Numbered from the stretch's first letter, positions 51,895 to 61,599 are shown. The stretch is 64,000 bases of DNA from UPXZ01 sp964568675 (GCA_964568675.1 CAZMQV010000002.1:40931-104930), one strand, 5' to 3'. A program made the numbers and translations. Notes: generated by a model not told the origin, from the sequence alone.

Positions 51895-53790
51895 ATGTCA
51901 AAAAAACTATTGATCAGAGATCTAACCCTTCGTGATGGGCAACAATCTTCATTTGCTACACGTATGAGTCAACCTCAAATTGACCGTGTATTACCGTATT
52001 ACAAAGATGCTAACTTTTATGCTATGGAAGTTTGGGGTGGCGCTGTACCCGATTCGGTTATGCGTTATTTAGGCGAAAATCCTTGGCATCGTTTGGAAAA
52101 AGTGAATGCCGGAGTTGGTGGAGTTTCAAAACTAACAGCGCTTTCACGAGGTAGAAACCTCTATGGCTATGCGCCTTATCCGGATGAAATTATTGAAGGT
52201 TTTTTCAAAAATGCAGTGTCGAGCGGACTAAACATCATGCGGATATTCGATGCGCTCAATGATGTGGACAACATTAAATCCAGTGTTAAATCTATTAAAA
52301 AACAGGGCGGAATGGCCGATTGTGCCGTATGTTATACCATTGACCCCAAATATGATGATGAAGTAAAAGTAGTAGAAAAGAAAAGTTTCTTCGGATTGAT
52401 AAAAAAACAAGAAGAAATCGTCGTAAAACGCGAATTGGTATTTACAGATCAGTATTTTCTTAATAAAGCGAAAGAAATGGTCGATCTTGGAGCAGATATG
52501 ATCACAATTAAAGATATGAGTGGACTTATCCCTCCATCTAAGGTTGCTTCACTTATTTCACTTTTTAAGAAAGAACTCCCTGTTCCAATCGATTTCCATA
52601 CACACTGTACACCTGGATTCGGTCTTGCTTCGGTACTTACAGCCATAATTAAAGGCGTAGATATTGTTGATACAAATATTTGGTATTTCTCCGGTGGTCC
52701 AGCAGCTCCAGCTATTGAACTTATTTACATTTTTTGCAAGAAACTGGGTATCGAAATGGATGTGAACATGGAAGCAGTTGCTAAAATCAATCAAGAACTA
52801 TTCGGAATACGAAAAGAGTTGGCTGCATTCGATACCGGTGAAAATTTCCCTAACGCTTTCAATCCTTTAACCGACGTGCTCCCAGCAAATATTGATAAGG
52901 AATTTGATAAAGCTATTGAGGCTGTAAAAAATGAAGATGAGGCTGCTATTCTATCTGCTTGTCATGCCATTGAGGCATATTTTGGATTCCCCAAACCGGA
53001 TGAATTGGTTCGCAAAGCCGAGGTACCGGGTGGAATGTACACCAACATGGTTGCTCAATTGAAGCAATTTAACTCAATGGACATTCTCGAAGATGCGATG
53101 AAACTCATCCCAAGTGTTCGCTTGGACTCCGGATTGCCACCTTTGGTAACGCCCACAAGCCAAATCGTTGGTGCGCAGGCAGTTGCTTCGGCACTTAACA
53201 TCAAAAACGGAAGACCTAAATATGCAAATCCCTCCAACCAGTTTATAGCATTGGTTAAAGGCGAATACGGGAAAACTCCGGTAGCTATTACACCTGAGTT
53301 CCGTGAAAAGATTACAGGTTCTCCTATCGAAAAACCCTATGACACAAGTGCTTACAAACGTCAGGACAATCCGACATTGGTAGCATTTGGAAACGTAACC
53401 TTAGCGAAAGACGAAAAAGATGAACTCCTTCTCGAACTTTTCCCTGCTGTGGCTGCGAATTATCTGAAAGGGATTCGTGAAAAAGAATATCAGGAAAGCC
53501 AAAAAGTTGAAAAACAAGTCGTTGCAAACGAAATTTCCAATGAAAAACCCGAAGAGATTGTGCAAACAATTAAAGGTAAAGTTGTGAAATGCCCGCTTCC
53601 GGGTACTGTGTTCAAAACCAAAGTGCAAGTAGGTGATATTGTTAAAAAAGAAGATGTACTGCTAATTCTCGAAGCCATGAAAATGGAAAACAACATCACT
53701 TCCGACTATGCAGGAAAAGTTGTAAATATTTTTGTAGCTCCAGGCGATGTTGTACGAGAAGGCACTCCACTTATTGAAATATTGAATTAA
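51895..53790 (+). CDS. Biotin-dependent carboxyltransferase subunit (pyruvate carboxylase B / oxaloacetate decarboxylase alpha type)
   Basis: A 631-residue protein combining a carboxyltransferase domain with a biotin carrier domain. The N-terminus has LRDGQQSSFATRM and MEVWGGAVPDSVMRYLGENPWHRL, typical of OadA/PycB. HTHCTPGFGL provides metal ligands. The C-terminal biotinyl domain carries the modified Lys596 in EAMKMEN. An unusual charged insert (VVEKKSFFGLIKKQEEIVVKRE) lies near residues 158-180. No biotin carboxylase or sodium-pump beta/gamma subunit is adjacent, so whether it makes or consumes oxaloacetate cannot be told here. It has its own promoter and terminator. Confidence 0.88.
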   Translation: MSKKLLIRDLTLRDGQQSSFATRMSQPQIDRVLPYYKDANFYAMEVWGGAVPDSVMRYLGENPWHRLEKVNAGVGGVSKLTALSRGRNLYGYAPYPDEIIEGFFKNAVSSGLNIMRIFDALNDVDNIKSSVKSIKKQGGMADCAVCYTIDPKYDDEVKVVEKKSFFGLIKKQEEIVVKRELVFTDQYFLNKAKEMVDLGADMITIKDMSGLIPPSKVASLISLFKKELPVPIDFHTHCTPGFGLASVLTAIIKGVDIVDTNIWYFSGGPAAPAIELIYIFCKKLGIEMDVNMEAVAKINQELFGIRKELAAFDTGENFPNAFNPLTDVLPANIDKEFDKAIEAVKNEDEAAILSACHAIEAYFGFPKPDELVRKAEVPGGMYTNMVAQLKQFNSMDILEDAMKLIPSVRLDSGLPPLVTPTSQIVGAQAVASALNIKNGRPKYANPSNQFIALVKGEYGKTPVAITPEFREKITGSPIEKPYDTSAYKRQDNPTLVAFGNVTLAKDEKDELLLELFPAVAANYLKGIREKEYQESQKVEKQVVANEISNEKPEEIVQTIKGKVVKCPLPGTVFKTKVQVGDIVKKEDVLLILEAMKMENNITSDYAGKVVNIFVAPGDVVREGTPLIEILN

Positions 53791-53812
53791 GCTTGAAAAA
53801 ATAATTTTATAT

Positions 53813-53854
53813 GATAAAGTGCAGGTGTTTTTTAATAGCTGCACTTTATCTTTT
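53813..53854 (+). terminator. Terminator of the carboxyltransferase gene
   Basis: GATAAAGTGCAG (53813-53824) pairs perfectly with CTGCACTTTATC (53839-53850), a 12-bp stem followed by TTTT. Confidence 0.88.
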
Positions 53855-53898
53855 AAAAAATAGAGTGGAGAGAGTAGGGGACTTTCCTCTTTTTTTCT

Positions 53899-53906
53899 TA
53901 ATTTTG
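53899..53906 (+). promoter_or_regulatory. aspS -7 box TAATTTTG
   Basis: Matches TAnnTTTG and lies about 70 bases ahead of aspS. No good -33 TTG was seen. Confidence 0.5.
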
Positions 53907-53975
53907 TAAGATAAAATAGATTATACGAGAATTTATTGTTCGAAAAATTTAAATTAAAATAAACTTGATATTATA

Positions 53976-55739
53976 ATGTTCAGAACTCATACTTGCGGCG
54001 AGCTTCGACTTGCCGATATTGGAAAAAAAGTAACAATAAGTGGCTGGGTACAACGTACACGTAAAATGGGCGGAATGACCTTTGTGGACTTACGCGACCG
54101 ATACGGTATTACGCAATTAGTATTTAATCAAGAATCGGATGCTGTTTTGTGTGAAAAAGCAAATCATCTGGGACGCGAATTTGTTATTCAGATTATAGGT
54201 GAAGTAGCCGAACGTAGCAGTAAAAATCTTCAAATTCCAACCGGAGAAATTGAAATTCTGGTGAATGAATTAAATGTGTTGAATCAAGCTAAAACTCCAC
54301 CTTTTACTATCGAGGACAATACCGATGGCGGTGATGATATTCGCATGAAATTCAGATACTTAGACTTGCGTAGAAATTCAGTACGCGCAAATCTGGAATT
54401 GCGTCATAAAATGACTATTGCAGTACGACATTATCTGGACTCTCTCGGATTTTTGGAAGTAGAAACTCCTGTTTTAATAGGTTCGACACCCGAAGGCGCT
54501 CGAGACTTTGTGGTACCATCGCGCATGAATCCGGGACAGTTTTACGCGCTTCCTCAATCCCCTCAAACACTGAAACAGCTATTAATGGTATCCGGTTTCG
54601 ACCGTTATTTCCAAATTGTAAAGTGTTTCAGGGATGAAGATCTTCGTGCCGATCGTCAACCCGAATTTACACAAATCGACTGCGAAATGTCGTTTGTAGA
54701 ACAAGAAGATATTCTTAATACTTTTGAAGGAATGACTAAATTCCTATTCAAAGAGTTGAGAGGTATTGAAATTTCCGAACCATTCCAGCGAATGACGTGG
54801 CATGATGCTATGAAATATTATGGTTCCGATAAGCCGGATTTACGTTTCGATATGAAATTTGTGGAATTGAAAGAGGTGGTTTCCGGACATGATTTTATAG
54901 TTTTTGATTCGGTAGATTATGTGGCAGGTATTTGCGCGAAAAATTGTGCATCCTATACACGAAAACAAGTGGATGAACTTACTGATTTTGTAAAACGTCC
55001 GCAAATTGGAGCCAAAGGTTTGGTTTACATACGCTACAATGAAGATGGAACTCTGAAATCGTCAATTGACAAATTCTACACGGAAGAAGATTTGAAAAAA
55101 ATTGCTTCACTTTTCAATGCCAAAAAAGGTGATTTAATCCTTATTCTTGCTGGAGAAAAACGTAATACGCAACGCGCACTTTGCGAATTGCGTCTTGAAA
55201 TAGGTGAGAGGTTGGGGCTTCGCAATAAAAATACATTTGCGCCATTATGGGTTGTTGATTTTCCTCTTTTTGAATGGGACGAAGATGCTCAACGCTATTT
55301 CGCTATGCATCATCCATTTACATCTCCAAAACTTGAAGATGTACCTCTATTGGATAGCAAACCGGGTGAAGTTCGTGCCAATGCCTACGATATGGTTATC
55401 AATGGTGTAGAATTAGGTGGTGGTTCAATTCGTATTCACGACAGCAATTTACAAGCAAAAATGTTCGAATTGTTAGGTTTCACACCGGAAAAAGCGCAAC
55501 AACAATTTGGCTTCCTAATGGGAGCATTTCAATACGGGGCACCGCCACATGGTGGATTGGCTTATGGGTTAGATCGTTTTGTCTCATTATTTGCAGGCTT
55601 GGATAGCATCCGTGACTGTATAGCATTTCCAAAAAATAATTCGGGACGTGATGTGATGCTCGATGCGCCATCCGAAATTGATATAACTCAATTAGATGAA
55701 TTGAATCTGAAAATTGAGATAAAACAAATTCAAAAATAA
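53976..55739 (+). CDS. aspS: Aspartyl-tRNA synthetase
   Basis: Class II aminoacyl-tRNA synthetase charging tRNA-Asp. 587 residues, the bacterial-type length with a GAD insertion. The N-terminal OB-fold anticodon domain has VTISGWVQRTRKMGGMTFVDLRDRYGITQLVF. Class II motif 1 is near FLEVETPVLIGSTPEGARDFVVPSR, motif 2 is FDRYFQIVKCFRDEDLRADRQPEFTQID, and motif 3 is AYGLDRFVSLFAG near the C-terminus. Both ends are framed by a -7 box and a terminator, so it is monocistronic. Confidence 0.98.
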   Translation: MFRTHTCGELRLADIGKKVTISGWVQRTRKMGGMTFVDLRDRYGITQLVFNQESDAVLCEKANHLGREFVIQIIGEVAERSSKNLQIPTGEIEILVNELNVLNQAKTPPFTIEDNTDGGDDIRMKFRYLDLRRNSVRANLELRHKMTIAVRHYLDSLGFLEVETPVLIGSTPEGARDFVVPSRMNPGQFYALPQSPQTLKQLLMVSGFDRYFQIVKCFRDEDLRADRQPEFTQIDCEMSFVEQEDILNTFEGMTKFLFKELRGIEISEPFQRMTWHDAMKYYGSDKPDLRFDMKFVELKEVVSGHDFIVFDSVDYVAGICAKNCASYTRKQVDELTDFVKRPQIGAKGLVYIRYNEDGTLKSSIDKFYTEEDLKKIASLFNAKKGDLILILAGEKRNTQRALCELRLEIGERLGLRNKNTFAPLWVVDFPLFEWDEDAQRYFAMHHPFTSPKLEDVPLLDSKPGEVRANAYDMVINGVELGGGSIRIHDSNLQAKMFELLGFTPEKAQQQFGFLMGAFQYGAPPHGGLAYGLDRFVSLFAGLDSIRDCIAFPKNNSGRDVMLDAPSEIDITQLDELNLKIEIKQIQK

Positions 55740-55749
55740 AATTTTCATT

Positions 55750-55800
55750 AATCCTAAAAATGCAGTGTGTAAACTCTGTTTTTTAGGATTATTTTTTTTT
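55750..55800 (+). terminator. aspS terminator
   Basis: AATCCTAAAAA (55750-55760) pairs perfectly with TTTTTAGGATT (55780-55790), followed by a long T-run. Confidence 0.85.
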
Positions 55801-55881
55801 CTTGATTCGATACTATTTTTTTAGAAGGGGATTATTGGTGTCTTATATTTGACATAATATAAATTATATTCATTCTATATA

Positions 55882-55925
55882 AAAAAGAAAAAGCAACGAA
55901 ATTTCTCAGTTACTTTTTCTTTTTT
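55882..55925 (-). terminator. GH16 gene terminator
   Basis: AAAAAGAAAAAG (55882-55893) pairs with CTTTTTCTTTTT (55913-55924) with a small bulge further in. On the minus strand the stem follows the GH16 stop and ends in Ts. Confidence 0.7.
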
Positions 55926-55941
55926 ATTGAAACGAATTTAA

Positions 55942-57507
55942 TCAGAGTTTAATAGAGAACACAGCGCCCTTGTCGTTTAGTAGCTTGAGAATTACAAAAC
56001 TATTTGGAACATCAATTGAGTATTGAGGCTCTGAGATTCGCGTATTTGAAATTAATCTGCCCGTAGAGTCAAATAGGCTTGCCACACACGGGGAAATTAG
56101 TCCAGAAATTTCAATTTTACTGCCATTTCTTCTCGCAATTGGCTGATAATCAAATGTATTTATAGATGTATTTATTGGCTGAAATTTTACATTAAAATCA
56201 TACACATTACCTTCAGCTAATGGATAATCGGGACCGGCATGTGTTGACCACGCATTGTGATATACTACACGTATTCTTGCATCTATTTCTTTTGTTACTT
56301 TAGGTGCTTTAAAATTAAAAGTAGCATCAAGCGATTCCATGTTACCACCAACTCCATTTGTAGGTGGAATTTTTCCAACACGTGGTAATGCATTTTCAAA
56401 AACTTTATCACCATTAAAATCAGTATATACATATACACAAGTATATCTTAAATCTTGTTTAATAACAGATGTAGAATATTCTCCAAGTGAAAACGCTTTC
56501 AGATTCAAAGAAAAATCTTTCTCCGAAATAACCTTTAACGTGTCAGTATATACACTATAATATTCAGTTGGCCTTGTAGTTACATTATAACTTACCGGTT
56601 TTTCAATGCCGGTTGACGTGATTGTTTGTATATAAGTATCCTTCAATTTCGGATCGTTATATGCAAATGAACCAGTCCATCCGGGTGTGTTATATGGTCT
56701 ATCCGGAGTCAATTCATACATTTTTACCCAGTCAATTTCCATTATGAATGGTAAATGAGAATCATTCACTGCTCCTCCCCAACTTCCATTGCAAGCAGTG
56801 TTCAAAATCAAATAAAATTCATGATCAAAAGGCCATTGATTAGATACAGATGGGTTCAGACGTGGATATGAGCTAGTTACTACCCCGTTAACCAAAAATT
56901 CAAGTTTATCTGGATACCATTCCAAACCATAAATATTGAAGTCGTTTTTATTATATCCTGTTGTGTTGGAACTTTTAGGATTATTATTACCTTGTCCGTA
57001 AGGTGCTCCAGTAGCATAATACGAATGGATTGTTTGATAAATTACATTATCTGTATTTAGATGTTCCATGATGTCAATTTCGCCGGATTTAGGCCACCCG
57101 CCATAGGTAGAATTGGTAGGCATCATCCAAATTGCCGGAAATGAACCCTTCCCTTCAGGCACTTTAGCGCGAACTTCAACTTTGCCATACTTAATCCCAA
57201 CTTTATTGCGGGTTTGGATTCCGCCAGTAAGATAAGGAACATTGTCAGTTGCTGTATTCGGATTTTTAATAGCACTCAAAAGCAATTTTCCATTTTCAAC
57301 TCGGACTGTTTGTGGATTATTCGAAACTAAGTATTTTCCCCAATCTGGTGAAATCCGTGGACAGTATTCCCAATGTTTGCTATTGGGATTTCCATCTTTT
57401 TCGAAATTTTCTTCAAAAACTAATTTAAACTTCTCCGCCGTAACTTGCGAATGCAAACATAGAGGAAGAATAAGTACTAAAAACAATAAAAATGTAATTT
57501 TTTTCAT
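55942..57507 (-). CDS. GH16 beta-glucanase (laminarinase type) with T9SS C-terminal sorting domain
   Basis: A 521-residue secreted glycoside hydrolase. A signal peptide (MKKITFLLFLVLILPLCLHS) precedes the GH16 domain with the catalytic EIDIMEH in WPKSGEIDIMEHLNTD, where the two Glu are nucleophile and acid/base. Flanking GH16 segments are GSFPAIWMMP and YGLEWYPDKLEFLVNG. A middle beta-sandwich-like region (about 285-440) has no assigned function. The last 75 residues resemble a type A T9SS sorting domain: KIEISGLISPCVASLFDSTGRLIS, then SIDVPNSFVILKLLNDKG, ending FSIKL. Predicted to be exported through the type IX system to the surface and to cut beta-1,3/1,4-glucans. Confidence 0.87.
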   Translation of the reverse strand: MKKITFLLFLVLILPLCLHSQVTAEKFKLVFEENFEKDGNPNSKHWEYCPRISPDWGKYLVSNNPQTVRVENGKLLLSAIKNPNTATDNVPYLTGGIQTRNKVGIKYGKVEVRAKVPEGKGSFPAIWMMPTNSTYGGWPKSGEIDIMEHLNTDNVIYQTIHSYYATGAPYGQGNNNPKSSNTTGYNKNDFNIYGLEWYPDKLEFLVNGVVTSSYPRLNPSVSNQWPFDHEFYLILNTACNGSWGGAVNDSHLPFIMEIDWVKMYELTPDRPYNTPGWTGSFAYNDPKLKDTYIQTITSTGIEKPVSYNVTTRPTEYYSVYTDTLKVISEKDFSLNLKAFSLGEYSTSVIKQDLRYTCVYVYTDFNGDKVFENALPRVGKIPPTNGVGGNMESLDATFNFKAPKVTKEIDARIRVVYHNAWSTHAGPDYPLAEGNVYDFNVKFQPINTSINTFDYQPIARRNGSKIEISGLISPCVASLFDSTGRLISNTRISEPQYSIDVPNSFVILKLLNDKGAVFSIKL

Positions 57508-57560
57508 AGTGAAATTGTATTAAATGAATTGAAGAAGAGTAGTCCCCTACTCTTTTTTTA

Positions 57561-58487
57561 TTAGATTTTAATTGCAAATTTTTTGAGACGCGCATCGAGC
57601 ATGTGATTTGGAATAATTTGCTTAATGGTGTCAGCAACAGCATTCAATTGACCTTCGCGAATAAAATTGTGTTGAATTACCAAAGATATTTCACGCACAG
57701 GTTCTGGGCCAACTATTGGTCTTAGGTTTTTCTTCTGAAGTTCAGATAGAAAATCGATATGAAGTTCAGGAATAATAGTATAACCACCGTTTTCATCTAC
57801 TATTTTTACCAAAGTTTCGATACTACCAGCTTCGTAATTATTTAAAACCTCAGAGTCGCTTACGCAAAACCTGAATGCTTGACTTCTGAAACAGTGTCCT
57901 TCTTCGAGAACCCACAGGTTGTCGGTAGGTAAATTATTGGATATTAGTTCATTACTTTCAAATAAAGGACTTTCAGGAGATATATAAGCCATAAATTTTT
58001 CATAATACAATGGAATTTCAAGAATATCCGGATTGTCAAGAGGAGTAGAGAGTATTGCCATATCCACTTCACCAAGCAAAAGTTTTCGTTCAATGGTTGC
58101 AGTCTGCATTTCAGTAACTTTAAAATTCAATTCAGGATATGCACTTTTAAATTTAGAAAAGAATTTTGGTAAAAGATAAGGCGCCACGGTTGGTATAATT
58201 GCAATGCTTGCACTACCAGCCACCTCGCCTTTTTCGGTGGATACTACTTCATAGATTCTACTAAAATGGGTTATGGCAATTTGCGCTTGTTTTATTATTT
58301 TTTCGCCAATAGTAGTTGCTGCTACCGGATGACGCGACCGATCAAATATCTTCACATCAAGTTCATCTTCAAGCTTTTGAATCATCATACTCAATGTTGG
58401 TTGAGTTACTCCACACATCTCGGCTGCCTGAACAAAATGTTTGGTTTTATTCAATGCTATAATGTACTCCAATTGCTGTATCGTCAT
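57561..58487 (-). CDS. oxyR: OxyR-type LysR-family hydrogen peroxide regulator
   Basis: A 308-residue LysR-type regulator. The N-terminal winged helix-turn-helix is QQLEYIIALNKTKHFVQAAEMCGVTQPTLSMMIQKLE. The effector domain contains EEGHCFRSQAFRFC, with cysteines exactly at residues 199 and 208, the same numbering and spacing as the redox-active pair of E. coli OxyR. This strongly supports peroxide sensing through a disulfide. Candidate targets outside the window are likely. In this window ferritin is the obvious oxidative-stress gene but has no recognised operator. A TATCTTTG -7 box (58514-58521) precedes it. Confidence 0.9.
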   Translation of the reverse strand: MTIQQLEYIIALNKTKHFVQAAEMCGVTQPTLSMMIQKLEDELDVKIFDRSRHPVAATTIGEKIIKQAQIAITHFSRIYEVVSTEKGEVAGSASIAIIPTVAPYLLPKFFSKFKSAYPELNFKVTEMQTATIERKLLLGEVDMAILSTPLDNPDILEIPLYYEKFMAYISPESPLFESNELISNNLPTDNLWVLEEGHCFRSQAFRFCVSDSEVLNNYEAGSIETLVKIVDENGGYTIIPELHIDFLSELQKKNLRPIVGPEPVREISLVIQHNFIREGQLNAVADTIKQIIPNHMLDARLKKFAIKI

Positions 58488-58513
58488 ATTATGAATTATT
58501 TTTGATTAAACCA

Positions 58514-58521
58514 CAAAGATA
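58514..58521 (-). promoter_or_regulatory. oxyR -7 box TATCTTTG
   Basis: Minus-strand TATCTTTG matches TAnnTTTG, about 27 bases ahead of the oxyR start. Confidence 0.55.
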
Positions 58522-58694
58522 TAATTAAAATTGATAATATCATGAAGAAATCTATCTAAATTTAGTGCACTTTTTTATTTCTGAAAAGCTTACCACATGT
58601 TGGTGTAATCTAACGAATACTCTGAGCATCTAACAATTCATACAAAAATTCAATAAAAAAGGCGATTGGTTATTTTTAATTACATATTTATTAT

Positions 58695-58702
58695 TAAATT
58701 TG
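58695..58702 (+). promoter_or_regulatory. TrpB2 gene -7 box TAAATTTG
   Basis: Matches TAnnTTTG, about 39 bases before the start. The nearest TTG is 26 bases upstream, longer than ideal. Confidence 0.55.
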
Positions 58703-58740
58703 TGTTTTGGATAATTCTTTATAACTAAATATCGATAAAA

Positions 58741-60105
58741 ATGAGCAAAACGAAAAAAATCATTCTACAGGAAAATGACATTCCAACGCATTGGTATAAC
58801 GTAGTGGCTGATATGAAAACAAAGCCTCTTCCAATGATCAATCCTGGTACCAAAGAACCACTCAAAGCAGAAGATTTGTATCCTCTATTTTCGGAGGAAG
58901 TGAGTAGGCAAGAAATGAACACCTCTGATCAATGGATTGAAATTCCGGAAGAGGTTCGGGAAAAATATAAAATTTACCGCCCCACTCCACTTGTCCGGGC
59001 TTATGGTCTTGAAAAAGAGCTTGATACGCCGGCACATATCTATTTTAAAAATGAGAGTGTTAGCCCGGTTGGTTCACACAAACTTAACTCTGCATTGGCT
59101 CAAGCTTATTATTGCATGAAAGAAGGCACTACAAACCTGACAACTGAAACAGGAGCCGGACAATGGGGAACTGCTCTATCTTTCGCTGCGCGAACTTTTG
59201 GGCTTGAGTTGGCTGTATATATGGTGAAAGTGAGTTTTCGACAGAAGCCTTACCGTCGATCGTTGATGCAAACATGGGGCGCCGAAGTGATAGCATCGCC
59301 GAGTATGTCCACCAAAGCCGGTAGAAAAATAATAACCGAGCATCCTACTTATCAAGGTAGTTTAGGGTGTGCAATCTCCGAAGCAATTGAACTTGCACTT
59401 CAAACACCTAACTGTAAGTATGCTCTTGGCAGTGTTTTAAATCACGTTTCGTTGCATCAAACCGTTATCGGCTTAGAAGCAGAGAAGCAGATGGAAATAG
59501 CCGGCGAGTATCCCGATATTGTTATTGGATGTTTTGGTGGTGGTAGCAATTTTTCTGGCATTTCATATCCTTTCCTTCGCCATAATATTATAAGTGGCGC
59601 TAAAACACGCTTTATCGCTGCTGAGCCTGCATCATGTCCTAAACTTACGCGTGGAATTTTTCAGTATGATTTTGGCGATGAAGCCGGCTATACGCCCCTC
59701 ATTCCAATGTACACATTGGGGCATAATTTCGCACCAGCCAATATTCATGCCGGCGGTTTGCGATATCATGGCGCAGGCAGTATCATCAGTCAGCTCCTTA
59801 AAGATGAGATGATTGAAGCAATAGATATTCCTCAGCTTGAAAGCTTTGAAGCCGGTGTTACATTTGCTCGAACAGAAGGAATAGTACCGGCACCAGAAAG
59901 TGCTCATGCTATTGCATCTGCAATTCGTGAAGCTAAAAAAGCGAAAGAAGAAGGTGTTGCTAAAACAATTTTATTCAATCTTTCGGGGCATGGATTCGTT
60001 GATATGGCAGCTTATGATTCGTATTTTGATGGCGATTTAAGAAATTATGAATTGACTTCAGAGGAAATAGCAAAAACAACTTCTGAATTGCAAAAGATAA
60101 TATAA
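58741..60105 (+). CDS. TrpB2-type tryptophan synthase beta-like PLP enzyme
   Basis: A 454-residue PLP protein of the TrpB2 branch, longer than the roughly 400-residue TrpB1. Hallmarks are RPTPLVRAYGLEKEL, the PLP lysine Lys114 in GSHKLNSA, ETGAGQWGTALSFA, VKVSFRQKPYRR, CFGGGSNFSG for phosphate binding, and HAGGLRYHGAG. TrpB2 can combine indole and serine and often works as a stand-alone enzyme or salvage activity. No trpA or other trp genes are adjacent, consistent with that. It ends at a good terminator. Confidence 0.9.
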   Translation: MSKTKKIILQENDIPTHWYNVVADMKTKPLPMINPGTKEPLKAEDLYPLFSEEVSRQEMNTSDQWIEIPEEVREKYKIYRPTPLVRAYGLEKELDTPAHIYFKNESVSPVGSHKLNSALAQAYYCMKEGTTNLTTETGAGQWGTALSFAARTFGLELAVYMVKVSFRQKPYRRSLMQTWGAEVIASPSMSTKAGRKIITEHPTYQGSLGCAISEAIELALQTPNCKYALGSVLNHVSLHQTVIGLEAEKQMEIAGEYPDIVIGCFGGGSNFSGISYPFLRHNIISGAKTRFIAAEPASCPKLTRGIFQYDFGDEAGYTPLIPMYTLGHNFAPANIHAGGLRYHGAGSIISQLLKDEMIEAIDIPQLESFEAGVTFARTEGIVPAPESAHAIASAIREAKKAKEEGVAKTILFNLSGHGFVDMAAYDSYFDGDLRNYELTSEEIAKTTSELQKII

Positions 60106-60134
60106 TTATCTTGAAAACAGATGCATAACAACAT

Positions 60135-60170
60135 AAAAGCGGAGTAATACTTAAACATTACTCCGTTTTT
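60135..60170. terminator. Terminator after TrpB2 gene, shared with NDH-2
   Basis: CGGAGTAAT (60140-60148) pairs with ATTACTCCG (60157-60165), flanked by AAAA on the left and TTTTT on the right, so it can act for both convergent genes. Confidence 0.85.
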
Positions 60171-60182
60171 CATATTTTGAAG

Positions 60183-61457
60183 CTATTCTGTTTGTTTGTC
60201 TGTTATTTTTGGTTTGATAATCAAACGAAGAGATGTATCTTTCGTAACGTAAGCCCAGGCCCAGTTGATAAATATTATCATTTTATTTTTAACCGTTAAA
60301 ATTAGCATCAAGTGGAGGAACATCCATGTTAGCCAAGCCGGTGTACCTTGAAATTTGAAATGGTTCAAATCCACTACCGCTTTGTTCTTTCCAATAGTAG
60401 CCATCATTCCTAAATCTTTGTATTCATACTCTTTAAGTTCCTTACCTCTCAAATTTCTCAAAATATTTTTTCCTAAATTTTTGGCTTGATTTATTGCCAC
60501 ATTTGCTACTTGCGGATGTCCTTTCGGATAAAGTGGAGTTTCCATATAGGCTACGTCGCCCAGCGCATATATATTTCGTGTGTTCGCTACCTCGTTCAGG
60601 CGATTGACAATGTACCTACTCCGAACGATATTATTTACATCAACTACTCCATTAATAATATTACCTTTCACACCTGCCGACCATATCAGATTACGACACG
60701 GAATCACTTCGCCATTATTCAGCTCAGCATTTTTACCATCAAAAGATTTCAGGATGATGTTAGTTTTTACAGTAACTCCAAGCTGCTCCAGATATTTTTT
60801 AGAATGTGTCCTCGATTGGTCGCTCATATTGGCAAGAGTATGGGCGCCACCTTCCAAAAGGATAATATTCAATCCCGAGAAATCAATTTTTGGAAAATCT
60901 TTTGGTAAAACATCGTTCTTAAGCTCTGCAAATGATCCGGCGAGTTCAACACCCGTGGCGCCCGCTCCCACAATTACGATATTCATCAATCGTTTTTTCT
61001 CCGATTCACTTGCTGTTTTATAGTTTTCAAAATCGAGCAAAATATTATTTCGAATTACGATAGCTTCCGACATTTCTTTCATTGGGAGTGCATTCTTTCT
61101 TAATTCTTCATTCCCAAAAAAATTTGTTGTACAGCCGGTAGATATCACTAAATGGTCGTAACTGACATTGCCGGCATCAGTTTTTACTATTTTCTGCTTA
61201 TCGTCTATTTCCATCACTTCGGCCAGATGAAAATCGAAATTACGATAACCTTGAAATACTTTTCGAAAAGGAAAAGAGATACTTGCAGGCTCAATGCGCG
61301 CGCTGGCTACTTGATACAATAATGGCTGAAACGAGTGATAATTTTGTTTATCAATCAATGTAATCTGTACAGGCGCATTTTTTAGCAACTTAACCAACTG
61401 TAAACCGGCAAAGCCGCCTCCTATCACAACTATTTTTTCGTTTGGTTTTATATTCAT
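60183..61457 (-). CDS. ndh: Type II NADH:quinone oxidoreductase (NDH-2)
   Basis: A 424-residue FAD-dependent NADH dehydrogenase that passes electrons to menaquinone without pumping protons. The FAD-binding site is VVIGGGFAGLQLVKLLKN at the N-terminus and the NAD-binding motif is IVIVGAGATGVELAGSFAEL. Both follow the two-dinucleotide-binding-domain order, with NIYALGDVAYMETP as the second FAD motif. The C-terminus has one hydrophobic segment (WLTWMFLHLMLILTV) for membrane attachment, followed by a region typical of Bacteroidota NDH-2. It partners logically with menA and ubiE. Confidence 0.9.
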   Translation of the reverse strand: MNIKPNEKIVVIGGGFAGLQLVKLLKNAPVQITLIDKQNYHSFQPLLYQVASARIEPASISFPFRKVFQGYRNFDFHLAEVMEIDDKQKIVKTDAGNVSYDHLVISTGCTTNFFGNEELRKNALPMKEMSEAIVIRNNILLDFENYKTASESEKKRLMNIVIVGAGATGVELAGSFAELKNDVLPKDFPKIDFSGLNIILLEGGAHTLANMSDQSRTHSKKYLEQLGVTVKTNIILKSFDGKNAELNNGEVIPCRNLIWSAGVKGNIINGVVDVNNIVRSRYIVNRLNEVANTRNIYALGDVAYMETPLYPKGHPQVANVAINQAKNLGKNILRNLRGKELKEYEYKDLGMMATIGKNKAVVDLNHFKFQGTPAWLTWMFLHLMLILTVKNKMIIFINWAWAYVTKDTSLRLIIKPKITDKQTE

Positions 61458-61599
61458 AGATCAAATAAATAATGAATTTTTTCTTTAATTAAACAGATGA
61501 ATATCGATTTTGTTCAATCTCGTGATTTAAATTCAGTATCAAATCGAATTTTATTTGAAAAATAATGACAAATTATTTTTTTTATTCAAAATAATACCC

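Noticed and set aside
57535..57559. Terminator of oxyR (hairpin AAGAGTAG/CTACTCTT)
   Set aside because: The stem is clear, but the T-run lies on the plus strand side while oxyR is on the minus strand. Its role is uncertain.
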